DNA from: Megalonaias nervosa | Lineage: Eukaryota; Mollusca; Bivalvia; Unionida; Unionidae | Assembly: GCA_016617855.1 (NCBI GenBank) | Contig: JAECUM010009305.1 | Location: forward strand, 39,773 to 103,772 | DNA: 64,000 bases | Reading direction: 5' to 3' | Part shown: piece after piece, positions 12,801 through 24,061 of the stretch | Layout of the letters: each line of letters begins with the position of its first letter | Numbering within the stretch: position 1 is the first letter of the stretch | Position numbers and translations under genes: made by a program | Notes under the pieces: generated by a model | Databases searched by the model: none | Told to the model about the DNA's origin: nothing | What the model saw: only the letters and a program-made list of their open reading frames with translations

Positions 12801-14170
12801 GTAAGAAAGTGGAGCAGGAAGAGAGATATTGAACTATTAGGTAAATGTTGAACTATGGCTTTTTCTATTTCTTTGAGAAAGAGGGAGGTCTCCCTTAAGA
12901 TGAAATCCAGGCAGTGTCTCTCCTTAAACTGTATATGGGGAACCAGTTTGGAATTTCTTTTTATGCAGAGATATTTAACCAGTGAATGAATGTGCCGATG
13001 GAATAAATAAAATTAACACAGAACCACCGATGGGGTGGATTTCAAAGTGCTTTAGTTTATCACCTTGTGTATGTTAAATAAAAAATATAGGACTGGGTGT
13101 TGTCAGTAGTTTTCCTACTTCACTAACCAATACAAGTACCTATGGGTGCAGCTGTCTTTTGTATCTGCAGGAAGTACAGTGTGATAAATTTTGTTGGTCT
13201 TCATCTTCATTCCCATGCCTAGATTTGTTCTAGATGAGATTTTCTTTGCACAAGGAAATTTCATTATTTCTTTTGTTTTGATGATAACATTGTAATGTCT
13301 TCCAAGATTAAGTGAGACATGAAGTTGGTAATAAGATGTTTTCAAAGCATTCATGCTGTGCAAAACAAAGGGCCTGGTGACTGAAATGAGTTAAATGAAG
13401 CCACCATTAAATGGCCTAAAACATTGAATAAAACTCACTGACAACCTAATGGTAGTCTGTTTGAAAGCATTTTTGTTATCCTGTCATCAATGGGAATAGC
13501 ATATAAATATAATCTGTATACTGGATGTACAACCAAGGATGTTAACATACATAAAAGGGTACCATCTACCTTTTCCAAAGAATAAAGACCATGAAGTTCA
13601 TATGTGTATTGATATGTATCGTATTGCAGGCTGTATATTGTGAATCATATCGATACGTGGCACAGGTGTATCGTTTCACCCCTAGTAGTCAGGGTTCTCA
13701 ACAGATTTCAATACTGAAGAGACCCTTGACCCAATTATCTCAAGAGTCAGAATAAAAATCTTAAGAATCAAAACTGAAATCTCAGTAGTCATCAGTTTTT
13801 TGACACTAACAAGTTGTGATTGTTTGTTATTCATGGAGCTAATGTTTAAGATTTCTTGTCTCATATGAAGAGAAACACCTGTACTGTATTTTGTAAGGAT
13901 CAGACAAACAGAGACGGACATGGCCATTACTGATTTTTCTATAATTGTTTCTCTAATTACATATGACAGTGTATATTTGGTATAATACACAGATAAAGAA
14001 TTATTTTATACTTGATTATATTTTTATCTTCTGGATATATTTTAAATTCCTCAAGTCATTATACCCATACAACTTTGAAACCAGATACCAAAGTTCTTTG
14101 TCATAACCATTTCAATCTGATCACCAAACATCAAACAACTGGAACAAGGAAAATAAAGATTTAGCATTTG
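9831..14170. other. Gene-poor stretch between IQCA1 and BAP31
   Basis: AT-rich DNA without a supported exon. An ATGGCGGACATC start-like motif on the minus strand (about 10528) leads to no conserved frame. A plus frame at 12588-12851 (87 codons) and minus frames at 13115-13363 and 13682-13990 show no recognised domain. Confidence 0.5.
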
Positions 14171-14498
14171 TTGTGTGTGTGAGTGTGATTTGGATTTTTA
14201 ACGTAGCTTTAATGATTTTTCAGTCATATCGCTATGATGTCTATTGTGTGACAGTTTATAGTGATGTCTAGCACTGGGGCATCATGCCATAGACATATAT
14301 CATGATGTCCCACCCAGTCACATTATCCTGACATTAGGTCAACCAGTCCTAGCACTAACCTCTTAATGCTGAGCGCAAAGTGAGGCAGCTGTTAGTACCA
14401 TTTTTATACATCTTTGGTATGACTTAGACAGGGTTCAAACCCACGACCTCCAGCATCTGAGGCAGGCGCTCTAACCACTAGGCCACCGTAGCGGTCTC
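14171..14498 (-). mobile_element. tRNA-derived SINE, family 1, copy 2
   Basis: Full-length reverse-oriented copy. It begins at its head with gagaccgctacggtggccta (reading the minus strand), has the B box ggtttgaaccc variant, the same gctgcctca core and a GT-rich tail. It lies between IQCA1 and BAP31. Confidence 0.8.
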
Positions 14499-14894
14499 CA
14501 CACTTGTTGACTTTGTATACTATGAAGTCTTCTCTCAACAGAATATCACAGTTATTTACTCATATTTTTACTCTTTACAAACATAGCAACAACCCTGTTG
14601 GTAAAAAAGCTTTGATGGATTTTTGTGATTTAAATGTAGTATAACAAAATTATTCCATCTCATTATTCAGTCTTAAGTAATCCAAAGCACAAAGTAAATC
14701 ACTTGGCATAGTGTCTAGTAAAGTTTTTCTGAATGATACATTAATTAAAATATCGTAATAGTTTAGAATTTTGCCATTTGAAGCAAATTAATCGCAATAA
14801 AATATTGTTAAAGTTGTGCACTTACCTTTGACAACTGGCTTTGTGAGCAGTCATATTTTCCAGCTGTCTTATTGATCATAATTAGATGGTGTTA

Positions 14895-15290
14895 CAAATC
14901 TATGGTCTTAAACTAAGTAACAGACAAAAACAAAAACCAACAAGTTTTGTAAAATTCAACAAATAATTTATTTCCCTAGAATACAAAGTGAAAATTTAAA
15001 AAGAAAATAGTTTTGTGAATTAAATCTCAAATAGTCCTAAAAGTTCTAGCTGAAGTCCAAAAGTATATTATTTCTAATGAATTTTATTGGTGTTGCAATT
15101 GAATTCCAATATTGAATGTGTTGATGTTCCAGTGGTCTCTAGTATGTTTGTGTGCCAACAGTCTTGATATATCACAATGATATAATACAAAATGTCATTG
15201 AATGACTTCACAAAAATCACAAAATAGTGATTTAGTCCAAAATTATGGAGCACTTTGTAATTCCAGTGAATAAGTTAATCCTCTCAAATA
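14895..15290 (-). repeat. Dispersed repeat A, copy 3
   Basis: Reverse-oriented copy containing taaactaagtaacagac, aataatttatttccctagaa, ttaaatctcaaatagtccta and a frayed far end near 15290. Confidence 0.7.
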
Positions 15291-16474
15291 TTTACTTGAC
15301 TCCTCTAAAGACTGATGTTAATTAGAAATGAGTAATTCAGAGATAATCAACCTTAATATGAAAATATAGGATTCAGTTTGAGAACTATGATAAGGGTCAA
15401 TAGTTCATTTCCATAAAATTTTTTAAGTTATAAACAATCCTATATTGATCCCCACTATTCTGTCATCTTAATGGATATTTCCATCAAACTATAAACAAAA
15501 TTCATTTCTAGAAATCTAAGATCAGATTCCAAGGCTGTATCCAGAAATCCAGAATTCAAACTTGGTAACCATGTTTATCCTATGTGACATTAGACATGTA
15601 AGCCCAACTCTTACCTTAAATTATCACACAATACAGATTAAATATGTATGACATATAATCATAAACAAAAGCCAACGCACAGTACAAATTAAATATAGAT
15701 AACAATGGACAATCAAATAGATGCTCATATTTGATCAAGAGTTAATCCAGTCATCTCGTAATTGAACCCCTTCTCTGACTGTCATAAACATCAAATATAC
15801 TCCCAGAACAATCAAATCTTGATTTAGTTTTACACACCTAAGTGTGGCCTCACTGACCTGTTAGCTCCACCCAGTTCATATTGATTTTACATAGTTGCAA
15901 TGGTTTTTGGTGATAAGGTGTAAACAGCAGTCTAGCAAATGTCGAACACTGGTGGTTACAGTGAATTTGTTATGGACAGTGCATGCTAGGTAGGAAATTA
16001 TGCCATAGACAATTAAAAGTTTGATTTGGGCCCAAATCGGTGTGCATCATAAAAGTACACAGTATGGTATTTCCAGAAATGGGTTAGATTTAAATCCCAA
16101 GCATCAAAATCAAGGGCAAGCATCTATTGAGAACCCTGGGGCAGCATTATTGAATTGTGCTTAAGTCTGTGCCTATTAGGGGATTAAAAAATATTGGGAA
16201 ATATAATACTTATCTCAATGAGCATGAACTCATCAACTCGTACAGCATGGATGCAGTATGTTATTGTTTTTATTGTAGGCTGTTAGAATGTTGTGTCATC
16301 CTACCAGATGTAGCTTTTCCACGATATTCATTCGGGTATGTTGCAGAATTTCATACTGGATCTTTTTGCTGGTGATTAGTTATTGACAAGGTTGGATAGT
16401 TTGCTACATATCTGGATGTTTATATTTCTGGTTGTAAATTTGGTATGACCATGTTTGTTCAGGGTCATACCACT
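15291..16474. other. Intergenic AT-rich DNA upstream of BAP31
   Basis: No exon, RNA gene or clear repeat recognised between dispersed repeat A copy 3 and the SINE at 16475. Confidence 0.5.
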
Positions 16475-16792
16475 GACCGTTCTGGTGACCTAAGTGGTTA
16501 GAGCATCCACCTTGGACGCGGCAGGCTGTGGGTTAGAACCTCAGCCGAGTCATACCAAAGACTTTAAAAAATGGCACTAGCAGCTGCCTCGCTTGGTGCT
16601 CAGCATTAAGAGGTTAGTGTTAGGACTGGTTGGCCTGGTGTCAGGATAATGTCCTGGGTGGGACATGATGCTTCGTGCTTATGGCTTGATGCCCCAATGC
16701 TAGACATCACTATAAACTGCCACACTGCAGACATCATAGAGATATGACTGATAAATTATTAAAGCTACATTAAAAATCCAAACACACACTAG
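16475..16792 (+). mobile_element. tRNA-derived SINE, family 1, copy 3
   Basis: Full-length forward copy with A-box ctaagtggttagag and a slightly decayed B box ggttagaacct. It shares the gctgcctcgcttggtgctca core and the tail aaaaatccaaacacacac. It lies 250 bp upstream of BAP31 exon 1. Confidence 0.8.
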
Positions 16793-16826
16793 TTTATCTA
16801 TATTAAATCAAAAGCAGATGATTGAT

Positions 16827-16940
16827 CACAATATATTCACAGAAAGTTACTAACTTACAATCTGTCCTCTGATTTGTGCTATCACAATATATTCACAAAA
16901 AGTTACTAACATGTAATCTGTCCTTTTAACTGTGCTATTT
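16827..16940. repeat. 56-bp tandem duplication
   Basis: Two copies of cacaatatattcacagaaag, ttactaac and atctgtcct...gtgctat, at 16827 and 16883. No function seen; just upstream of BAP31 exon 1. Confidence 0.75.
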
Positions 16941-17040
16941 AATTTTATTTATACAGTGAAAGAACTATGATATGTTATTAGTTTTATACTACAATGAAAT
17001 CTGCAATACTGTGTTTTTGTTTTTCCAGAAGAATTGAGCC

Positions 17041-17132
17041 ATGACACTACAGTGGACCTTTGTTGCCACATTTCTTTATATTGAGATTGGGGTCATAGTC
17101 ATCCTCCTTTTGCCTTTCATATCCCCATTCAG
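17041..17132 (+). CDS. BCAP31: BAP31 exon 1 (coding)
   Basis: 92 nt starting at ATG and ending ...ATTCAG|GTAAGT in phase 2. It encodes the first membrane span and ends at PFISPF. The last 50-odd bases and the splice donor are tandemly repeated downstream. Confidence 0.93.
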
Positions 17133-20100
17133 GTAAGTTATCTGAGATTGACAGTCATAGTTATCCTTTTGCCCTTCATATCCCCATTCAGGTAAGTTAT
17201 CTGAGATTGACAGTCATAGTTATCCTTTTGCCCTTCATATCCTCTTTCAGGTAATTGATCAGAGGTTGGAGTCATAGTCACCTCCCATCCTATCCCCTTT
17301 CTGGTAAATGATTTGAGATCTGGGCATCAGATATCTAATTGCTTTCTCATTAACACCTCATCATGGTCATGTGATACATATTCCAGATCCTTCCCTGGAT
17401 GGCAAAGTAACATAGACTTAGTATGGGCAGGAGAGGTATTTGCTAAGATGTATCAAAAGCAATAAATATTTTCCAGAATCTAATGAATTAACAAAAATGC
17501 TAAAACCCATTGATTTTTACAATTATTTTCTCCAGAAGTTTAAATGAAATTTTTGAGAAATGGGCAGTCTTTAAAATGTTTTGGACGACCATCTTTCACT
17601 ACAGGAATTTTGTTATGGCCATGCCAGATCCATATACTAACGCCCAGTGCCTCAAACCAAGCTGAATCAAAATGGGCATCATTGTGCCTAATCCAGATAC
17701 TAAAACCCAAACCCAATCCCTTAAACCAAGCAGAATCAAATGGGTATCTGTGTGCCTAATCAAGATACTAAAACCCAAACCCAGTGCCTTAAACCAAGCA
17801 GAATCAAAATGGGCATCTTTGTGCTTAATCCATACACTAAAGCCCAATGCTTTAAACCCAGCAGAATCAGAATTTGCATCTTTGTATCTAATCCAGATAC
17901 TAAAACCCAAACCCAGTCCCTTAAACCAAGTTGAATCAAAATGGGCATCATTGTGCCTAATCCAGATATTAAAACCCAAACCCAGTCCCTTAAACCAAGC
18001 AGAATCAAAATGGGTATCTGTGTGCCTAATCCAGATACTAAAACCCAAACCCAATGCCTTAAACCAAGCAGAATCAAAATGGGCATCTGTGTGCCTAATC
18101 AAAATACTAAAACCCAAACCCAATGCCTTAAACCAAGCAGAACAAAAATGGGCATCTCTGTACCTAATCCAGATACTAAAACCCAAACCCAGTGCCTTAA
18201 ACCAAGCTGAATCAAAATGGGCATCTCTGTGCTTAATCCATACACTAAAACCCAATGCTTTAAACCCAGCAGAATCAGAATTTGCATCTTTGTATCTAAT
18301 CCAGATACTAAAACCCAAACCCAATCCCTTAAACCAAGTTGAATCAAAATGGGCATCATTGTGCCTAATCCAGATACTAAAACCCAAACCCAGTCCCTTA
18401 AACCAAGCAGAATCAAAATGGGTATCTGTGTGCCTAATCCAGATACTAAAACCCAAACCCAATGCCTTAAACCAAGCAGAATCAAAATGGGCATCTGTGT
18501 GCCTAATCAAAATACTAAAACCCAAACCCAATGCTTTAAACCAAGCAGAATAAAAATGGGCATCTCTGTACCTAATCCAGATACTAAAACCCAAACCCAG
18601 TGCCTTAAACCAAGCTGAATCAAAATGGGCATCTCTGTGCTTAATCCATACACTAAAACCCAATGCTTTAAACCCAGCAGAATCAGAATTTGCATCTTTG
18701 TATCTAATCCAGATACTAAAACCCAAACCCAGTCCCTTAAACCAAGCTGAATCAAAATGGGCATCTCTGTGCTTAATCCATACACTAAAACCCAATGCTT
18801 TAAACCCAGCAGAATCAGAATTTGCATCTTTGTATCTAATCCAGATACTAAAACCCAAACCCAGTCCCTTAAACCAAGCTGAATCAAAATGGGCATCTCT
18901 GTGCTTAATCCATACACTAAAACCCAATGCTTTAAATCCAGCAGAATCAGAATTTGCATCTTTGTATCTAATCCAGATACTAAAACCTAAACCAATCCTT
19001 TAAACCAAGCAGAATCAAAATGGGCATCATTGTGCATAATCCAGATACTAAAACCCAAATCCAACCCCTTAAACCAAGTAGAATCAAAATGGGTATCTGT
19101 GCGCCTCATCAAGATACTAAAACCCAAACCCAATGCCTTAAACCAAGCAGAATCAAAATGGGCATCTGTGTGCCAAATCAAAATATTAAAACCCAAACCC
19201 AATGCCTTAAACCAAGCAGATCAAAAATGGGCATCTCTGTACCTAATCCAGATACTTAAACCCAAACCCAGTGCCTTAAACCAAACAGAATCAAAATGGG
19301 CAAATGTGTACCTGATCCAGACATTAAGACCCAATGGCTTGAATCAAGTGGAATCTAAATGGGTATCTTTGTGCCTAATCCAGACACCAGAACCCAATGG
19401 CTTAAACCAAGCAGAATCAGAATGGGCATTTGTGTACGTAATCCAGACATTAAAACCCAATTTCCTGAATCATGCAGAATCTAAATGGGCATTTGTGTAC
19501 TTAGCCTTATAAATGATCATCATTGTTGTCACATTCATATTGATATTGGTATGTATTATCGTTTTTATTTTTATTGTTATTGTTACTCTTATTATCATGC
19601 TACTACCACTGCCATGACTACCACAAATATTTCCATGTTGTTGTTGTTATTTTAGCTATACTGAGCAAAGAAAGTATGACAATGACCCATCTGGGATAAA
19701 ATTTACAAAGAGACAAATTTACAATAGATTGTGCTCATAATTGGAAGGTTACTTATGTATTCAGCTGTTATTGTCTATTCAGTAAATCATTTCATATCTA
19801 GAAGGCTACACCCATTTTGTCAAGTTAGACAATTTATTTTAACTTTTCTTTTTTCATTTTGTAAATCTGCATATGGAATACAAATGTTATGTTGCATATT
19901 TTCATTTGTAGCTCTTACTGGTCAAAGACCGAGGAGTTTATGGCAGGCATCTGGCCTTTAACCTGGTCTGATTCACACATTTTAGAGTTTGCCTTTAAAA
20001 ATTGCACATCGTGCCCACATCTTTGAGAAAGCTGCACATGTCTGGCTTAAGGGGTGGTCTGCTGTCCATCATCTGCATACTAGCACAAGTTTGTTATTGC

Positions 20101-21746
20101 TACCCTTTCTAAACTACTTGTAGGATTGCTGTGAAACTCTTCACTCTTATTCATCCCATCGTCTAGTAGGTCCTAAATGACAGTGGCCACAGTGGCCATA
20201 TGGAAAATCTTGTTATTGCTAGACCTAATGAATGATTTATTTTTTTTTTTAACTGAAATACTCCTTATGATATCTCCTAAGTCCTACAAAAATTGGTGCC
20301 GATCTGGTATCCAGTATGACCGCTACTTAGTGGCCATCTTAAAAATGATGTTATTGCTACTCCTCCAGAATAGATGCTTGCCTCAGCATGGAGTTTATCT
20401 TGAGGTAGTGGCTGTACTCCTAATTCATCATGATTAGGCAAGTATTTTCCAAGAAACATATGATATCTTTATCATGCCTTCATAATTTGATAATGATTAG
20501 AATCCTTTTTTATCTTGAAATTTGCTTGTGTGGAATGAAAAAAAATTCAGTGATTTTTTTTTTATATATTTCAGATGGCAGAAAATATTTCGATCTCGGA
20601 TTGTTGCATCTTTTTCAACATATTCACACATCTATTTCAACGTCTTGATAGGCATTTTGTGTCTTCTCTTTTTGGGTAAGATGAGAGTTTATTTTAGGGA
20701 TAATGCTTGATTGTATTTAATCAAATGATGCTAACTTAAATAGTGTGTTATTTGAAATGGAACAGTTGCTCAGAATTTAAAAAAAAAAAGACATTTCATT
20801 GTTCTTGTTCATGAAATCCAGTATTATATTACGAAAAACAGTAAAGAAGTATGGCTTTCTTGAATTTTAAAAAATGAGGCCCAAATTAGGGTTCAAATGT
20901 GTGCATGATAGTGAATGTACAATGATGTCCGGAATATTTTAGCAGATGCATTATCATTTTGATTCTTTTTAATGGTTTGAACCAGTATTTATTATTGCTT
21001 CATGTTTCATGGCTTGATTCAGTTTACAACAATATGATTGGTTGTAATTAGTAGTCACTATCCTTTGTTTTATCTTAATAAAGAAGACATTAGAGATTCA
21101 GTATGGATTAGTATATCCAAATAAATCCATGAAAAAAATAGAAAAAGATTATCCTTGTTGGAAGTATTATATACAGTGGATTCAGGATATTTATTGTCCT
21201 GTGGCTAATTAATCAGTTCTCTACTTGATAAAGAAATCATCTTAAAACCAAAGAAGGTAAAAATGGCAGCCATTTAGTAGTAACTGTGTTGCTTCCATTT
21301 TCATGTAAGCCCAAACAACTGGGGAAGTAATGCCTGTTTTTCATTCCTTACTTAACATGTAATGATAGAAAAATGTGATTTTGTTTTTTCGTCATTAGTA
21401 GCACATTATCCTTTGAGCTAATTTATTGCTGTGGTGATTTTTTTCTGTTTCTACCATTTGTTTTTGGACACCAGATGAAGAAATTTGATATTTTCTGAAA
21501 GTAAATAGATCCACAGATTTTACAGTAATCTCCTCTCAAGATGCTTTGCACATTTTCATGTAGATTAAATATAAAGACTTGTTGTTTGTATTTCACAGAT
21601 GCTTTACGCGAGGTGAGAAAATATGATGTACCTACACAGATTGTTGATCTCAAACATAATCCTGACTCTGAGAACCTGGCCCACATGAAGCTCTTCAGGG
21701 CTCAACGGAATATTTACATTTCAGGATTTGCCTTGTTCTTGTGGTT
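17041..21746 (+). CDS. BCAP31: BAP31-like ER membrane protein, N-terminal part (3 exons)
   Basis: Exons 17041-17132, 20575-20675 and 21599-21746 join in phase to 113 complete codons plus two bases. BAP31/BAP29 proteins are multi-pass ER membrane proteins that act in cargo export, quality control of membrane proteins and ER-linked apoptosis. The frame starts MTLQWTFVATFLYIEIG, has a first hydrophobic span (about residues 7-28), the family motif RWQKIFRSRIV (31-41), a second span (about 48-65), DALREVRKYD, then HMKLFRAQRNIYISGFALFL at the third span. The methionine at 17041 matches the family start exactly. The rest of span 3, the coiled coil and the C-terminal ER-retrieval tail are not found, although exon 3 ends in a good GTAAGT donor. 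It could be an intact gene with distant exons or a truncated copy. Confidence 0.93.
17076..17310 (+). repeat. 59-bp tandem repeat of the BAP31 exon-1/intron-1 junction
   Basis: The stretch around ccttttgcccttcatatccc, attcag|gtaagttatctgag and gattgacagtcatag is repeated. Donor-like GTs occur at 17133 (real), 17192, 17251 and, weaker, 17304; the first two steps are exactly 59 bp. Each copy also presents a pyrimidine tract and CAG directly before GTAAGT or GTAATT. Confidence 0.9.
17606..19500. repeat. Minisatellite of 69/63-bp units with higher-order structure, in BAP31 intron 1
   Basis: About 28 units built on cctaatccagatactaaaac, ccaaacccagtgccttaaac and caagcagaatcaaaatgggc. Basic unit 69 bp; a variant unit starting gtgcttaatccatacacta is 63 bp. 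The variant recurs at about 17823, 18231 and 18639 (408-bp spacing, five 69s plus one 63), then 18771 and 18903 (132-bp spacing). Both unit lengths are multiples of three, so long frames stay open on both strands (442 codons on minus). These encode 21-23-residue repeats but have no start context, splice sites or known domain, so they are not called as genes. The right-hand units are diverged. Confidence 0.95.
19985..20450 (+). repeat. Dispersed repeat E, copy 1 (BAP31 intron 1)
   Basis: ggattgctgtgaaactcttc, ggtcctaaatgac and agtggccatatgg are shared, reversed, with 49860-50140. It looks like a widespread non-autonomous element; ends not delimited. Confidence 0.45.
20575..20675 (+). CDS. BCAP31: BAP31 exon 2
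   Basis: 101 nt between acceptor tatatatttcag and donor GTAAGA. The split Arg codon (AG|A) leads into WQKIFRSRIVASFSTYSHIY and the hydrophobic second span FNVLIGILCLLFL. Phase 2 in, phase 1 out, consistent with exon 3. Confidence 0.95.
21599..21746 (+). CDS. BCAP31: BAP31 exon 3
   Basis: 148 nt between acceptor gtatttcacag and donor GTAAGT. It encodes DALREVRKYDVPTQIVDLKH, a loop, then MKLFRAQRNIYISGFALFLW. The KLFRAQRN block is the most conserved luminal/membrane border of the family. It ends in phase 2 inside the third membrane span. Confidence 0.95.
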
Positions 21747-22288
21747 GTAAGTGATTTAATATTTATTATTTTACATTAACCGTACATCATGATATACAAA
21801 TTTTAGTACATCATATTGCTATTTCAGACTTTGGCATTAGGTGGATAAAATCATAGAACTGGTGTAAAGCACAGATTCTTGAATATGATTTAATTAGGGA
21901 TTGAACCCTGAACCAAAGAGGTGCACAACAAATGTTTCAGTGATATACTATCCAGGAGCCCAGCCCAGTTGATGGAAATGTTTAGCAGACTGTGTAACAT
22001 AAACTTATATCTTTTGATATGAGAAATCTACCTTTTCCTGTCCTTCAAAAAAATCACACTAGTATGATTTTGATGTATTGTAAATAATGATATTTTAGTG
22101 TACAGTATTAAATTTATGAGAATTTAGTTTATGCAGTATGCTTGTGACAAAAGTTCTTTATGATTTATTGATTAACTGTGCAACTCTCCCTTGGTATAGT
22201 GTGGTACTTGAGATCCATAACCATCAGTTGTGTTATATAGAGAACTGTATTATATTGAGGACAGCATTATATAAGTAACCATGTTATA

Positions 22289-23952
22289 CAGTAGAACCTG
22301 TCATGAGCGACCTCTGCTATGAGCGACCACCTGTCATGTACGACCACAATCGTAATGCACTGATCGATTTTATTATATAAACGCTCTGCTATGAGCGACC
22401 ACCTGCTGAACGCGACCAGCGACCGCGATTTCTTGGCAAAATATGCATTTCGACACTGCTATGAACGACCGCATCACAAAAAAACGAGGATAAACTCCAC
22501 CAACCTTTATTTAATCCCTGTAAGAACAACCGCTCATACCGTTCTAAATATATAAAAAATAAAAAAAAAATAAAAAATAAGCTGGCTACCGATCTCTGAC
22601 TTTTTGTTAGCTAGGCTTATAGTGATTTAAAGTTTCTGTCGTAAACCAGACTAAAGTATATGTAGATTATTTCCTAGCCTGGTTCCCTGCTTCGTATGCT
22701 CCCTGTGTTGTTCTCCGGTATTCGTATAGGGGTGAGGAACGCAGAAAGCATACAGAGCAGGGAACCAGACTAATTATTCCCGCACTTAACTTGCTTCCTG
22801 GCCGTTGTAGGACCTGGCATCCCTATGACGACTGTATCGCGAGAACAGACAGACACCAGTGACCTTTATGTAATCAATTATTACAACGACCGCTTGATTA
22901 GTATAGATTGTTCTGATCAAAAACAAACATAAAAGGAATATTAAAAAAAAGGATTGTTGCTACCGGTGATAGATGCTACAGTCCGTAAACCAGGCTAATG
23001 TACATGTCATGAAATGCCGCTGAAGTGCCAAAGTTGACAAAGTGGCCGCATATATTGTTTGTCTCGAGTTAATCGGTATTGCCGGGGGTGAATAAGGTCA
23101 TTATCTATTAAACCAGCAAGAGAGAATCATTTGCTGGATTTGACTGATAGTGCTCAAGACTTGTGATGTTTGTTCCCCCCCCCATGTTAAGTGATGACAT
23201 CCCAATCACAAAGCTGTCGTCTATTCAAGTTGCTGCGACCGGGTTACACACTTTGCTTACAGAGTTAATCCCTGTATGTCATCTTTTAATGAAGCCGTTG
23301 ACTTTTGTCACTGAGTAAATGGTCCTGTTTCTGGATGAGATAATTGTTTTTTTTTTTTTTATTTTTTTTTTTTAATTGTTAGATATGCAATGCACATGTA
23401 TAGATTTTTCATATTTTCCCACAGCCACCGTCTTTACGTTCGATATTACAACTGAGCACTAATAATTTTAACATCTAGAATTTTAATAACAATGGACGAA
23501 CCTCCAACTAAAAAGAGACAAATTTTAATGCTGGAGAAAATAATTATTGTAACTGAAAGAAGTGAAAAAGTGCAGACCACTCACAAAAAAGTGGTTTAAA
23601 CGTTGGTAAAACAAATTTAGGTTGTTATAAAGGAAAACGAGTAATTCAGAAACAATTTCATATGCTAAAATATGTGATCTTCAAATGTAAATGTGATTTC
23701 ATGTTTAATGATAGAAGTATATCTTTATTACAATATAATTTTGTTTTTAGATGAATGCATACAATATTTTAGCAACAACTACTAATAAAGAATAGAATAT
23801 ATGTACAGTGATTGTGGTTATTTTTCTTGAAATTGTTCTGAAACTGGACCTTGGAAACGTATTTTTGTACAAACCTGCTATGAAAGACCACCTGTCTTGA
23901 GAGACCGCTTTTTGTTGGCAGAAGGGGTGGTCTCTCATAACAGGTTTTACTG
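22289..23952. mobile_element. pogo/Tigger-like DNA transposon, decayed
   Basis: The ends are inverted repeats: cagtagaacctgtcatgagc at the left and, reading in from the right, cagtaaaacctgttatgaga. Both are flanked by TA, the target duplication of Tc1/mariner/pogo elements. Related sub-terminal words (tgctatgagcgaccacctg) repeat inside. At 23492-23599 a short plus-strand frame reads MDEPPTKKRQILMLEKIIIV and stops soon after; it resembles the N-terminal helix-turn-helix start of pogo/CENP-B-type transposases. The catalytic domain is missing. A 39-bp-arm palindrome (22676-22773) lies inside. Confidence 0.8.
22676..22773. repeat. Imperfect palindrome
   Basis: Arm tagcctggttccctgcttcg + tatgct pairs with agcatacagagcagggaacc + agacta, with a loop of about 30 bases. 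It could be a small foldback element inserted in the pogo-like transposon. Related words (gtaaaccagactaa, gtaaaccaggctaa) flank it at about 22640 and 22985. Confidence 0.7.
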
Positions 23953-24011
23953 TATTATTATTGTTTGAATACCTTATGCTTTTTCTCTATTTTCTCTCTA
24001 TCCTTACTTAC

Positions 24012-24061
24012 CTCACATATCGATTTAAGGCAGTGAGTGTAAAATTACAGCTATCGGATAC
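24012..24061 (-). CDS. CCNB3: Probable CCNB3 small exon (start of second cyclin fold)
   Basis: 50 nt ahead of an excellent donor, GTAAGTAAGG. Read from an AG at 24063-24062 it gives VSDSCNFTLTALNRYV plus two bases. This fits the family position after RRYAK, where a short linker precedes a LTL.RY motif. The acceptor tract is mediocre and the exon is short, so it is less certain than the others. A pogo-like transposon begins only 60 bp beyond the donor. Confidence 0.45.

Noticed and set aside
13436..13500. Minus-strand frame ending at GTGAGT
   Set aside because: Short, with no acceptor and no recognisable sequence.
14826..14867. 42-nt minus-strand exon candidate (TAGKYDCSQSQLSK) with GTAAGT donor
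   Set aside because: The acceptor side has no pyrimidine tract, there is no family match, and no neighbouring exon fits. It could be a lost CCNB3 C-terminal exon, but nothing supports that.
17599..18927. 442-codon minus frame and overlapping plus frames
   Set aside because: They arise from minisatellite units whose length is a multiple of three. Several frames on both strands are open at once, and there is no start context, splice structure or known domain.
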